DNA of 64,000 nucleotides from Streptomyces sp. CGMCC 4.7035 (lineage in GTDB: Bacteria > Actinomycetota > Actinomycetes > Streptomycetales > Streptomycetaceae). The stretch lies in contig NZ_CP134053.1 of NCBI RefSeq assembly GCF_031583065.1, positions 558,001 to 622,000 on the forward strand, read 5' to 3'. Made by a program: the position numbers and the translations under genes. This document shows, one piece after another, positions 49,074-57,482 of the stretch (position 1 is the first letter of the stretch; each line of letters starts with the position of its first letter). The notes below the pieces were generated by a model. It had not been told where the DNA came from and searched no databases. It saw only the letters and a list, made by a program, of their open reading frames with translations.

Positions 49074-50031
49074 GCCCCGTATCCCCACCATCGATCTGCG
49101 GCCGTGGCTGGACGGTGACCCGGACGCCCGCGCCCGTATCGCCCGCACGGTCGACGAGGCGCTCCAGACCGCCGGGTTCCTGCTGGTCACCGGCCATGGC
49201 GTGGACCCGGCTCTGCGGGCCCGGATCCGGGCGGCCGCGCGGACCTTCTTCACACTGCCGGCCGAGGCCAAGGAGCGGTACGCCGCCAAGGTCGGCGGGC
49301 GTGGCTGGCTGGGCCCCGGTGCCGAGGCCAACGGCTACGCGGAGGGGACGGAGACCCCGCCCGACCTCAAGGAGTCGCTGACGTTCGCGACGCACGAGCC
49401 GTTCGAGGACCCGATCGTCAACGCGGAGTGGTACGCGCCCAACGTCTGGCCGCGGGAGGTGCCGGAGCTACGGGTCCTGTGCGAGGAGTACCTGGCGCGG
49501 ATGGGGGAGCTGGAGAACCACCTGCTCGCCCTGCTCGGCGAGGCACTGGGCCTCGAAGGGGACTTCTTCACGCGGCACATGACCCATCCCACCTACGGCT
49601 TCAACATCAACTGGTATCCGGGCACGGAGGTCATCGGCGAGCCGGAGCCGGGCCAGTTCCGTATCGGCCCGCACACGGACTTCGGGACGGTCACGATCCT
49701 GGACCGGCAGGCCGGCAAGGGCGGCCTCCAGGTCTACACGGACGACGGCGGCTGGGAGGACGCGCCGTACGACCCGGAGGCCTTCACCATCAACATCGGC
49801 GACCTGATGGCCCGGTGGACGGGCGACCGCTGGCGCTCGGGCCGCCACCGCGTCCTGCCGCCCCCGGCGGACGAGCCCGCCGAAGAACTGATGTCCCTCG
49901 TCTACTTCGGCGAGTGCACCCCGGGGACGATCGTCGAGTCGGTCCCGGCGCCGGTGGGTCGGGTGGCGTACGAGCCGGTCGACTCCCATGTGTACCTGCG
50001 GGAGAAGCTGGACTCGATCACCGTGGGCTGA
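49066..50031 (+). CDS. 2-oxoglutarate/Fe(II) oxygenase, isopenicillin-N-synthase-like
   Basis: The 322-residue protein has the N-terminal DIOX_N-type segment (IPTIDLRPWL to FFTLPAEAKERYAAK) and the double-stranded beta-helix with the iron ligands His203-X-Asp205 (GPHTDFGT) and His261 (SGRHRVL); the Arg for 2-oxoglutarate follows that His. Members hydroxylate, desaturate or oxidise small molecules. The deaminase relic fused to its start suggests it once formed an operon with a nucleoside deaminase, so a purine or pyrimidine substrate is a reasonable guess. The iron ligands are intact. Confidence 0.88.
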   Translation: MTEPRIPTIDLRPWLDGDPDARARIARTVDEALQTAGFLLVTGHGVDPALRARIRAAARTFFTLPAEAKERYAAKVGGRGWLGPGAEANGYAEGTETPPDLKESLTFATHEPFEDPIVNAEWYAPNVWPREVPELRVLCEEYLARMGELENHLLALLGEALGLEGDFFTRHMTHPTYGFNINWYPGTEVIGEPEPGQFRIGPHTDFGTVTILDRQAGKGGLQVYTDDGGWEDAPYDPEAFTINIGDLMARWTGDRWRSGRHRVLPPPADEPAEELMSLVYFGECTPGTIVESVPAPVGRVAYEPVDSHVYLREKLDSITVG

Positions 50032-50157
50032 CGGAGGCAGGAGCCGAAGGCGGACCCTGACCTGGAGCAAATTCGTTTTCAACCTTTGGCGCGCGGGCGT
50101 GCTCTGAAGAGGGGTGACAGGACAGGGCCCCTGGATGGGGCCTGGAGAGGAGAGCAG

Positions 50158-50691
50158 ATGCCGGAGAACGGCCGGGGCTCCGAAGCGCCGACGGGCTCCC
50201 GGGCGCCCGAGAGCTTCGAGGTCTTCGCCCGGGCGAGCCAGAGACGGCTGTACCGGACCGCCTACCTGCTGTGCGGGGACCCGGACACGGCCCGGGACCT
50301 GACGCAGACCACGCTCGCCAAGCTGTTCCAGCACTGGCGGCGGGCGAGTGCCGCCGACCACATCGAGGCCTACGCCAGGACCGTGCTGACTCGCACCTAC
50401 CTGGCCGAGCGGCGGCGCCGGTTGCGGGACCTGCTGGCGCACTCCCGCCCCGACCCCCGGCCCGCGCCGGACCACGCAGACCTGCGGGTGACCCTGATGA
50501 CGGCACTGGCCGGGCTGCCGCCCAGGGCCCGCGCCATCGTCGTACTGCGGTACTGGGAGGACCAGAGCGTCGAGTCCGTCGCCGAGCTTCTGAAGTGCAG
50601 CGAGTCCACGGTCAAGAGCCAGTGCTCCCGCTCCCTGGCGAAGCTGCGCGCCCGACTGGGCGAGTCCCACATCTACACCACGGGGAGTTGA
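50158..50691 (+). CDS. SigE-family ECF sigma factor
   Basis: The 177-residue protein starts at ATG 50158 after GGAGAGGAGAG. Region 2 is FEVFARASQRRLYRTAYLLCG to LTQTTLAKLFQHWRR; region 4 is LAGLPPRARAIVVLRYWEDQSVESVAELL and CSESTVKSQCSRSLAKLR. This short form with the YLLCGD and RYWED wording is the SigE-family sigma factor of Streptomyces. The next gene, 8 nt downstream, encodes its likely membrane partner. Confidence 0.9.
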   Translation: MPENGRGSEAPTGSRAPESFEVFARASQRRLYRTAYLLCGDPDTARDLTQTTLAKLFQHWRRASAADHIEAYARTVLTRTYLAERRRRLRDLLAHSRPDPRPAPDHADLRVTLMTALAGLPPRARAIVVLRYWEDQSVESVAELLKCSESTVKSQCSRSLAKLRARLGESHIYTTGS

Positions 50692-50699
50692 GGATCGCC

Positions 50700-50726
50700 A
50701 TGGGAGACATGGGAGACATGGGAGAC
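50700..50726 (+). repeat. Three tandem 9-bp units carrying start codons
   Basis: ATGGGAGAC three times in a row at the very start of the sigma-partner gene. Each unit offers an in-frame ATG, and the GGGAG of the preceding unit can act as its ribosome site. Confidence 0.9.
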
Positions 50727-51599
50727 ACCATGCCCGAAGCCGACCGTCGGGATTCGCTGCTGGTCAGGGACGCGATGGAACGTACGGTGGAGGAGTTGCC
50801 GCCGCTCCACGACCTGGTGCCCGCAGCGGTCGCCCAGGGACGGCGCCGCAGGGCGCGTGCCCGTCTCGCGATCGCCGCCGGGGTCGTCTGTGTGGCCGGG
50901 GCGGTGGTGTTCGGCGCCATGATGCTGCCGGGCGGGGGCGACGGTGACACGACGGTCCGTCCTGCCACGAGCGGCACGCCCTCGCCGCACGAGTCGCCCG
51001 ACCCGGTGCGGAAGCAGGAGCCGGAGCCCTACCGCACGCCGGTCCACATCGAACCCACGAGCGACACGGAACGGGCCATGGCCGATCTGCCCCAGGCCGA
51101 GCGGGAACGGCGGGCGGAGTTCCAGCAGAAGGCGGCCGTCCTCCTGGACAAGCTGCTGCCGGACACGGTCGGCCTGATCCGGCCGGTGGACCTCGATGTG
51201 CGGCGCTATCAGGGCGAGACCGAAGACGGGAAGGTGTTCACCATCATCTTCTCCGTACGGCCGTCCGACGCCCGCTCCGGAACGAGGCCCTGCCCCGACG
51301 CGCCCGGCGCCCTCAAGGGCGGAAGTTGTGAGCGGGGCACTCTGCCCGGCGGCATCGAGGCGACCTCGTACCGCGTGTTCTCCGGCACGGCAGAGACCAT
51401 GGCCACCGACGTCCAATTCTCCTACCGGGACAGCGTGGTCGGACTCACCATCAACCAGGACGAGAAGGCCAAGGCCTCCGCCCCGGTCACCAGTGAGGAA
51501 CTGCTGGACGCTGCCCGCGACTCACGCTTCCTCGACCTGGTGCGGTACGCCGACGAGCACCCGATGGAGGAGAGGCAGACCTCCGTCGCCGGCGGCTGA
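50700..51599 (+). CDS. Single-helix membrane protein, likely partner of the SigE-family sigma factor
   Basis: The 299-residue protein has a cytoplasmic N-terminus of about 60 residues, one helix near 62-82 (LAIAAGVVCVAGAVVFGAMML), a Pro/Ser linker and an extracytoplasmic domain of about 190 residues with two Cys (RPCPDAPGALKGGSCERG) that may pair. Such proteins often follow SigE-family sigma genes and may act as anti-sigma or sensor. No zinc-binding anti-sigma motif is seen. The start lies in a triple repeat of ATGGGAGAC, so ATG 50700, 50709 and 50718 are all in frame. A strong hairpin follows. Confidence 0.72.
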   Translation: MGDMGDMGDTMPEADRRDSLLVRDAMERTVEELPPLHDLVPAAVAQGRRRRARARLAIAAGVVCVAGAVVFGAMMLPGGGDGDTTVRPATSGTPSPHESPDPVRKQEPEPYRTPVHIEPTSDTERAMADLPQAERERRAEFQQKAAVLLDKLLPDTVGLIRPVDLDVRRYQGETEDGKVFTIIFSVRPSDARSGTRPCPDAPGALKGGSCERGTLPGGIEATSYRVFSGTAETMATDVQFSYRDSVVGLTINQDEKAKASAPVTSEELLDAARDSRFLDLVRYADEHPMEERQTSVAGG

Positions 51600-51607
51600 A
51601 GGCCGGC

Positions 51608-51642
51608 GGCCCCGGCAGCCTGGCGTCCAGGTTGCCGGGGCC
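51608..51642 (+). terminator. Hairpin terminator after the SigE-family pair
   Basis: GGCCCCGGCA and TGCCGGGGCC, with an inner CCTGG/CCAGG stem and CGT loop, 8 nt after the stop. Confidence 0.85.
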
Positions 51643-51657
51643 GTGACGGTGCTGGGA

Positions 51658-51792
51658 TCAGAAGCCATAGCGGTTCTTGATGTGGCGCCAGAAGTCCCGG
51701 ATCATCCACTTGTGGTTGCCGCCGCCCCGGACTTTCGTCGTTCGGATTCTTTTGGGTGCGTCGGCTTCTCGCCCGCGAGTCAGCCGCTCTGA
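51658..51792 (-). pseudogene. Possible orphan C-terminal gene fragment
   Basis: In the 304-bp gap 51600-51903, a reverse frame of 44 codons ends in WMIRDFWRHIKNRYGF before a stop at 51658. It is rich in aromatic and basic residues and looks coding, but no start codon or upstream domain remains; an in-frame stop lies at 51793-51795. The family is not recognised. Confidence 0.3.
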
Positions 51793-51903
51793 TCAGCGAC
51801 GTGATGTCCCCGCCGCGGCCCCCGTCCGTGACGGCAAGAACCCTGACGGCCCGGTCCTCCTCGTCACCCGCGCCGCCTTCACCTCGGCTTTGCGCCGAGT
51901 CGT

Positions 51904-52356
51904 TCATTCATCGCCGATGTCCTCGTTCCACAGGTTCGGGTGGTCCTCGATGAAGGCGCGCATCATCGCGGCGCACTCGGGGTCGTTGAGCTGGACGATT
52001 TCCACACCGTGGGACGCCAGCCAGTCGTGGCCGCCCTGGAAGGTCTCCGACTCGCCGATCACGACCCGTGAGATGCCGAACTGACGTACAAGGCCGCTGC
52101 AGTACCAGCAGGGCGACAAGGTCGTGACCATCGTCGTACCGCGATAGGAGCGCTGTCGCCCGGCGGAGCGGAAGGCGGCGGTCTCGGCGTGCATGGACGG
52201 ATCGTCGTCCTGTACACGCCGGTTGTGTCCGCGCCCGAGAAGTGTGCCGTCATCCCTGTACAGCGCGGCGCCGATGGGGATCCCGCCCTCGGCGAGTCCG
52301 GCTCTGGCCTCCGCGACGGCAGTGGCGAGCCACTCTTGTGCCTGCGTTCCGTCCAT
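51904..52356 (-). CDS. Nucleoside/cytosine-type deaminase
   Basis: The 150-residue protein is a CDA-fold zinc deaminase: HAE at 56-58 (MHAETAAF; zinc His and proton-shuttle Glu) and PCWYC at 82-86 (two zinc Cys). The start is ATG 52356 with GGGGGAG upstream. The C-terminus ends LWNEDIGDE, as in guanine- or cytosine-type nucleobase deaminases. A decayed relative precedes the oxygenase gene at 48850-49073, so this copy may have moved or been duplicated. Confidence 0.92.
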   Translation of the reverse strand: MDGTQAQEWLATAVAEARAGLAEGGIPIGAALYRDDGTLLGRGHNRRVQDDDPSMHAETAAFRSAGRQRSYRGTTMVTTLSPCWYCSGLVRQFGISRVVIGESETFQGGHDWLASHGVEIVQLNDPECAAMMRAFIEDHPNLWNEDIGDE

Positions 52357-52534
52357 GCACAGTAGCTCCCCCGAACCCCGTGTCCCGGAACCCCGGTACC
52401 GCACATCCGGCCGGACAGCGCATCCGGAACGCCGCACGTCGTGCAACCCTGTGTGCCCCCGTGCGCCGGGTGCGCTGCGAAGTGGGCGGGCCGCAGGGCT
52501 TCCTCGGCGTGGGCCGTCATGTTCCAGTGGTCGG

Positions 52535-53023
52535 ATGCGGATCGGGTCATGGGGCCAGGTGCAGTCCTGGTTCCGGCAGGGAATCTTCAAGGACGCACAC
52601 CTGCGTACTCACCTGGAGGCCATCAAGAGCCTGCAGCCGCAACCGCAGGAGGTCTACGCCCACGACTACCTCTACGCGTGTCTGAGCGTCCTGGACGCCA
52701 AGGCACAGGTCCTGCTGGCGTACGACGGCTTCCTCGTGGCGGCGGCGTCCGTGGTGCTGACGATTCTCCCTGGCGGGACCGGATCCACTGCCCTGCTGGT
52801 GGCCGCGCTGATCGCCAGCGGGCTGTCCGGGGCGCTGAGTCTGACCGTGGTGTCGGTGCACTGGACCGACACCCAGGACATGGAGCACGCGGACGCCGTG
52901 TTCCCGCGGCTTCTGGAGATCCGCAACCGACGCACCGCCTACTACCGGATCTCCTGGGGCATCGCCCAGGCGGCTTCCCTGCTGCTGGTCTGCGGCGTGC
53001 TCGTGCACCTCCTCTACCGGTGA
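52535..53023 (+). CDS. Three-helix membrane protein, Pycsar-effector-like
   Basis: The protein has about 162 residues from ATG 52535; GTG 52559 is another possible start and neither site is strong. After a polar helix containing YACLSVLDAKAQVLLAYDGF come two helices (VAAASVVLTIL; LLVAALIASGLSGALSLTVV), a cytoplasmic segment with YYRISWG, and a last helix (ASLLLVCGVLVHLLY). The D-x-K-A-x-x-L-L-A entry to helix 1 is what I know from PycTM/DUF5706 effectors, which damage the membrane on binding a cyclic nucleotide. No cyclase gene lies nearby, so the assignment is tentative. Confidence 0.5.
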   Translation: MRIGSWGQVQSWFRQGIFKDAHLRTHLEAIKSLQPQPQEVYAHDYLYACLSVLDAKAQVLLAYDGFLVAAASVVLTILPGGTGSTALLVAALIASGLSGALSLTVVSVHWTDTQDMEHADAVFPRLLEIRNRRTAYYRISWGIAQAASLLLVCGVLVHLLYR

Positions 53024-53125
53024 CCGCCCCAGGAGGCTGAGTCCGCAGCGGATTCACCCACAGCATCCGCCGTCGGGTCGGGGCTCCCCCTGGAGGCCCG
53101 CGTGTGATGAGGGTCACGCAGAAGG

Positions 53126-53154
53126 GAAAACCTGCCGCCAGGGCCGGGCGTCTA
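53126..53154 (+). promoter_or_regulatory. ECF-type promoter, probably autoregulated
   Basis: GAAAAC (53126-53131), a 17-nt spacer and CGTCTA (53149-53154) match the form of ECF-sigma promoters. The -10 ends 6 nt before GTG 53161, so the transcript would start at or next to the start codon of the sigma gene itself. Confidence 0.6.
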
Positions 53155-53160
53155 GCAGGC

Positions 53161-53721
53161 GTGAGATCAGTCAGGAAGGCACCGGGCGAGTTGGACGAGG
53201 AGCGTCTCGTCCGGCTGGTGGCCAAGGGTGACCGTGCCGCGTTCGAGGAGCTGTACCGGCGTACGTCGCCGTGGATGGCGGTGCGGCTGCGCCGCCGCTG
53301 CGCGGACGAGCAGATCGTCGCCGAGGTCATGCAGGAGACGTATCTGGCGGTGTGGCGCGCGGCGGGTGCGTTCGCCGGGAGCGCGGCCGGGGGGACGGCC
53401 GTCGGCTGGCTGTGGACGATCGCGGCGCGCCGCCTCGTCGACGCGTTCCGGCGCAGGGCCCACCACGCGGAGCCGCCGCCCGCGGCCGCCCCGCAGCCCG
53501 TGGCGCCCGCCGCCGAGGAGGAGGCGCTCGCGGCGACCGTCGACGGTGACGTCGGGGACGCGCTGCGGCGCCTCGCACCGGAACTCAGAGAGGTACTGCA
53601 GGCCATGGTGCTCGACGGGCTGTCCGTCCGGGAGACCGCCGTCCTGCTCGGGGTGCCCGAGGGCACGGTGAAGACCCGTGCCCGCCGGGCCCGGATCGCG
53701 ATGCGAAAGGCGCTGGCATGA
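53161..53721 (+). CDS. ECF sigma factor heading an anti-sigma/ABC operon
   Basis: The 186-residue protein has region 2 (LVAKGDRAAFEELYRRTSPW; VMQETYLAVWRAAGAF) and region 4 (LAPELREVLQAMVLDGLSVRETAVLLG; VPEGTVKTRARRARIAM). GTG 53161 is preferred because a CGTCTA-type -10 ends 6 nt upstream; an in-frame start at 53104 would include the promoter. It overlaps the zinc-finger anti-sigma gene by 4 nt. Confidence 0.9.
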   Translation: MRSVRKAPGELDEERLVRLVAKGDRAAFEELYRRTSPWMAVRLRRRCADEQIVAEVMQETYLAVWRAAGAFAGSAAGGTAVGWLWTIAARRLVDAFRRRAHHAEPPPAAAPQPVAPAAEEEALAATVDGDVGDALRRLAPELREVLQAMVLDGLSVRETAVLLGVPEGTVKTRARRARIAMRKALA

Positions 53722-54536
53722 GCGTGGAACACGCGTCGATGCGGATCATCGACGGTTACGCGCGCGGCGGCGCGGAGCTCGCCGCCGACGAGGTGTGGGC
53801 CCTGGAGGCCCACCTGGAGACGTGCCGGGTGTGCCGTGACCGGCTGTCGGACGCCGTTGCGGCGCAGGCGCCCACCGTGGCGGCGCTGGTCGACAGCGTG
53901 TGGTCCGGCCTTGAGCCACAGCTGGCCGCCGCCGCCCCGATGCCGCGCCGACGGTACTGGTCGGCACGGCTGTCGAGGTGGCTGACGCCCACGATGGTGC
54001 CGTGGCTGGTCATGGTCGTGGGCGTGACACTGCTCGCGCTGCTGTTCGACCTGTCCGACACCGGCTACGGCGAGGTGTCGCTGGTGCTGCTGCTCGCCCC
54101 GGTCCTGCCCGTGCTCGGCGTCGCGGCGTCGTGGGCGCGCGGGCTCGACCCGGCGTACGAACTGACGGCCTCCGTGCCCAGGGCCGGGCTCTACCTGGTA
54201 CTGCGGCGCACCGCGTCCGTGCTCGCCATGGTGGTCCCCGCGCTGGCCGTGGGCGGATGGGTGACGGGGGTGATGGTGGCCCAGTGGCTGCTGCCCTGTC
54301 TGGCCTTCACCTCGGCGACCCTGGCGCTCGGCGGTGTCATCGGGGTGACCCGCGCCGCCGTCGCGATGGCGGGCGCCTGGGCCGCCGTGGTGCTGGCGCC
54401 GACCCTGGCCGCCGCCCGTACGACCTTCGCCCTCCAGACGGGCAGCCTGCCCGTGTGGGGCCTGATCCTCGCGCTCGGTATCGGTGTCGTGATCGCCCGC
54501 AGGGGCGCGTACTCCGTGCTGGGAACCCATCGATGA
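53718..54536 (+). CDS. Zinc-finger anti-sigma factor with multi-helix membrane domain
   Basis: The 272-residue protein begins with a zf-HC2 anti-sigma domain: LEAHLETCRVCRDRL gives the HX3CX2C zinc site. About six helices follow (residues 90-262), which is more than the single helix of typical anti-sigmas and suggests the membrane part is the sensor. It lies between its sigma gene (4-nt overlap) and the ABC ATPase gene (20 nt downstream). Confidence 0.85.
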   Translation: MSVEHASMRIIDGYARGGAELAADEVWALEAHLETCRVCRDRLSDAVAAQAPTVAALVDSVWSGLEPQLAAAAPMPRRRYWSARLSRWLTPTMVPWLVMVVGVTLLALLFDLSDTGYGEVSLVLLLAPVLPVLGVAASWARGLDPAYELTASVPRAGLYLVLRRTASVLAMVVPALAVGGWVTGVMVAQWLLPCLAFTSATLALGGVIGVTRAAVAMAGAWAAVVLAPTLAAARTTFALQTGSLPVWGLILALGIGVVIARRGAYSVLGTHR

Positions 54537-54556
54537 CCATCGGAAAGGAACACCAC

Positions 54557-55366
54557 ATGACGTCCGCGGTGAGCGCGGCCGACATCGCACCGACGGCCTA
54601 CGCCTGGCAGATCCAGGCCACCGGGCTGAAGGTCAGGGTCGGCAGGAACCGGATGGCCGTCGACGGGCTCGACCTGAGGCTGGGCACCGGCGTGCACGGT
54701 CTGCTGGGACCCAACGGGGCGGGCAAGACCACCCTCATCCGGACGCTGGCCACCGTGCTGCGCCCCACCGAGGGCACCCTGGAGCTGCTCGGCGAGTCCG
54801 TGGGCGGCATGGGCGAGCACCGTGCGCTGCGCCGCCGGATCGGCTATCTGCCGCAGGAGTTCGGCTACTACAAGCGCTTCACGGTGCGCGAGTTCGTCGA
54901 GTACATGGCGTGGCTGAAGGAGGTGCCCAAGGCGGACATCCCCGGGGCGGTGCAGCGCGCCGTCGAGCGGGTGGGTCTGGCGGACCGCGCCGACGACAAG
55001 ATGAAGTCCCTGTCGGGCGGCATGGTGCGGCGCGTCGGCATCGCCCAGGCCATCGTCAACGACCCGGCGGTCCTGCTGCTGGACGAGCCGACGGTCGGCC
55101 TGGACCCGGCGCAGCGGCTGCGTTTCCGCGAGCTGTTGCAGGAGCTGGGCATGGACACCTGCGTGGTCGTCTCCACCCATCTGGTGGAGGACGTCGCCGC
55201 CGCCTGCACCGATGTGGTGCTCTTCGCCGAGGGCAAGCTGGTCTTCCAGGGCACCCCGGACGAGCTGGCCGCGGCGGGCGGCCCCGAGCACGTGGGCGAC
55301 AGCCCGCTGGAGCGCGGCTACTCGGCGCTGCTCCTCACCCCCGAGCAGGGAAGGGGCACCTGGTGA
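54557..55366 (+). CDS. ABC transporter ATP-binding protein
   Basis: The 269-residue ATPase starts at ATG 54557 after AAAGGAA; ATG 54533, overlapping the anti-sigma stop, is an alternative. It has Walker A GPNGAGKTT, the Q-loop GYLPQEFGYYKRFTV, signature LSGGMVRRVGIA, Walker B VLLLDEPTVGLDP and switch His STHL. It overlaps the permease-like gene by 4 nt. It belongs to the ABC-2 export class. Confidence 0.93.
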   Translation: MTSAVSAADIAPTAYAWQIQATGLKVRVGRNRMAVDGLDLRLGTGVHGLLGPNGAGKTTLIRTLATVLRPTEGTLELLGESVGGMGEHRALRRRIGYLPQEFGYYKRFTVREFVEYMAWLKEVPKADIPGAVQRAVERVGLADRADDKMKSLSGGMVRRVGIAQAIVNDPAVLLLDEPTVGLDPAQRLRFRELLQELGMDTCVVVSTHLVEDVAAACTDVVLFAEGKLVFQGTPDELAAAGGPEHVGDSPLERGYSALLLTPEQGRGTW

Positions 55367-56745
55367 ACGGCCGTGTCCTGCGCATCGAGTTGAGGCGCTC
55401 CGTCGCCCCGTGGGCCGGCGTCGTGGTCCTGGCGGCCGCGCTGGCGTTCCTGTACCTGATTCCCGGACCGTGGTGGAACGGCACCGCGTCGTGGACGGCC
55501 CAGTGGACATCCATGGCCATGTGGACCCGCGCCCTGCTGATCTATCTGTGGCCGCTCGCCCTGGGACTCGGGGCGCTCCAGGGGCTGCGCGACCACCGCT
55601 CGAACATCTCCGAGCTGCTGACGAGCACACCGCGGCCCGCGCGGCACCGCGCGGCCACACTGGCGGGCACGACGGCGCTCACGCTGGCCTCGGCCTTCGC
55701 GCTCCTCGTCCTCGTGGGCGGGGTCCAGGTGCTCGCCGACACCGAGTACACGCACCTTCGATGGCTGCCGATCTCGCTGGTGGGGGCACTCTCACTCGTC
55801 GCGGGGGCCGTGCTGGGCATGGGGCTCGGGCGGGCCCTGCCGTCCCCGCTCACCCCGCCCGTGCTGGCCGTGGCCGCCTTCGTGTTCACCAACCTCCTGC
55901 AGGCATCGCAGGGCTTGGCGGCGGTGCCGGAGGCCGCGGTGCCGAACCGGATCTCGCTGCTGTCACCGGCGGTGGGAGAGGCGCGCGAGGTACTCCTCAC
56001 GCTCTCCACCTCCGTACACCTCGGTCAGACGATCTGGCTGCTCGGCATGGCCGCGACGGGCTTCGCCCTGCTCGCCGCCGCGACCCCGCGCGCCCGGCTG
56101 CTCGCCCTGACGCCCGTCCTGGCGGGCGCGGCGCTCGCCCTGCTCGTCCTCCCCTCCGACGCGCGCCGGACGTACGTCGTCGACGAGGCCGCCGCGGCGA
56201 TGGTGTGCGACGGCCCGGTGTGCGTGTCGAAGGCGCACCAGGCACGACTCGCCGACCTCGCGGGTCCCGGGAAGAAGGCGCTGCGCCTGCTGCACGACGC
56301 CCTGGGCAGCCAGGCGCCGACCTCGATCCGGGAGAGCACCGCCCTGCGGGCGCTCATGGACACGCCGGAACGGTCCCGCACGGCCGTGCTCCTCGACTTC
56401 GACGACGGGATGATCGCCGACGCGAAGGGCGAGGAGCTGACCCGGGCCCTGGTCGCCCAGGGCATGGCGCCGATCTGCTTCCCGCGCAGCGACAACGAGA
56501 GCGGCACGGCCGGCGAGATCGCCGCGCAGAGCGTCGCGGCGGGCTGGGTCCTCGGGGACCTCAAGCCGCTCGGCGGCACCATCCACTCCTCGCGTGACCA
56601 GCTCGAACTGGCCCGCCCGGTGTGGAAGAAACTCAAGGCGCTGCAATGGTCCGGACAGCTCTCGCGGATCAACGCGATGCACGCCGGCGCGGTCTCCTGC
56701 AAGGGCGACCCGCTCACCGTGCTGGACGGCGGTGCGTCCCGGTGA
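55363..56745 (+). CDS. ABC-associated membrane protein with C-terminal soluble domain
   Basis: The 460-residue protein starts at GTG 55363 (GTGA overlap). Residues 1-265 contain six or seven helices. The last 190 residues are an extracytoplasmic-type domain with Cys residues (MVCDGPVCVSKAHQ; ICFPRSDNE; VSCKGDP) and no recognised motif. It is the membrane partner of the ATPase; the extra domain might bind the substrate or a signal. It overlaps the next gene by 4 nt. Confidence 0.78.
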   Translation: MNGRVLRIELRRSVAPWAGVVVLAAALAFLYLIPGPWWNGTASWTAQWTSMAMWTRALLIYLWPLALGLGALQGLRDHRSNISELLTSTPRPARHRAATLAGTTALTLASAFALLVLVGGVQVLADTEYTHLRWLPISLVGALSLVAGAVLGMGLGRALPSPLTPPVLAVAAFVFTNLLQASQGLAAVPEAAVPNRISLLSPAVGEAREVLLTLSTSVHLGQTIWLLGMAATGFALLAAATPRARLLALTPVLAGAALALLVLPSDARRTYVVDEAAAAMVCDGPVCVSKAHQARLADLAGPGKKALRLLHDALGSQAPTSIRESTALRALMDTPERSRTAVLLDFDDGMIADAKGEELTRALVAQGMAPICFPRSDNESGTAGEIAAQSVAAGWVLGDLKPLGGTIHSSRDQLELARPVWKKLKALQWSGQLSRINAMHAGAVSCKGDPLTVLDGGASR

Positions 56746-57317
56746 GATGGCTGACGCTGTACGCGCGTTCGCGGCAGGTGCCCGCGTCGTTCGCCGCGGT
56801 GGTGATCAGCGCGGTGGCGGTGTGGGCGCTCGCCCGCGACGGCGGCGGGGGGCCCGGTGATCCGCGGCTGCCCGCGCTCGCCCTGGCCGCCGGGGTGACG
56901 GCGGCCTCGATCGGACTCGGCGGGCAGGACCTCGCGCTGGACCGGACGGCCGCGATCCGCTGGGTGCCCCGCAGAGCGGCGCATGTGCTGCTCGCGGGCG
57001 CGGTCGTCGGTGCGGTGCTCCTCGCGGTGCAGACGACGGGCGCGGACCTGGCCACCACCGCGTTCGTCGTCCGGGACAGCGCGGGGCTGATGGGGCTCGC
57101 CGCCGTCGGGGCGGCGGTGTGCGGGGCGCGGTACGCGTGGACGGTGCCGATCGCCTGGCTGTCGTTCTCGATCTTCGCCCCGGCCCCGACGAACATGCCG
57201 ATGCGGGTGGTGACCTGGATGCTGCTGGCGCCCGGCACAGCGGCGGCCACCTGGACGGCCCTGGCCCTCGCGGTCGCCGGCACCGCGGCCTACGCCGTCG
57301 CGGGACCGAGACGGTAA
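56742..57317 (+). CDS. Small multi-helix membrane protein, last gene of the sigma/ABC operon
   Basis: The 191-residue protein has about six helices and almost no loops. GTG 56742 overlaps the preceding stop by 4 nt, so all five genes from the sigma factor on appear to be one operon. It may be a second permease subunit. No family is recognised. Confidence 0.7.
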   Translation: MRWLTLYARSRQVPASFAAVVISAVAVWALARDGGGGPGDPRLPALALAAGVTAASIGLGGQDLALDRTAAIRWVPRRAAHVLLAGAVVGAVLLAVQTTGADLATTAFVVRDSAGLMGLAAVGAAVCGARYAWTVPIAWLSFSIFAPAPTNMPMRVVTWMLLAPGTAAATWTALALAVAGTAAYAVAGPRR

Positions 57318-57482
57318 CGGACTGAGGCCCGCCTGCGAGCGCCGTGCCGGCCGGCCCCGACGGCTCGTCGCCGCAGGCACCGCCGTACCACCTGTCGGTA
57401 TCGGCGGGACCGATGGCCCCATCGGCAGGACGCCCCACTGGCCCGTGGACCGGCCGCACCGCCCGCTCGTAGCGTCCTGGGC

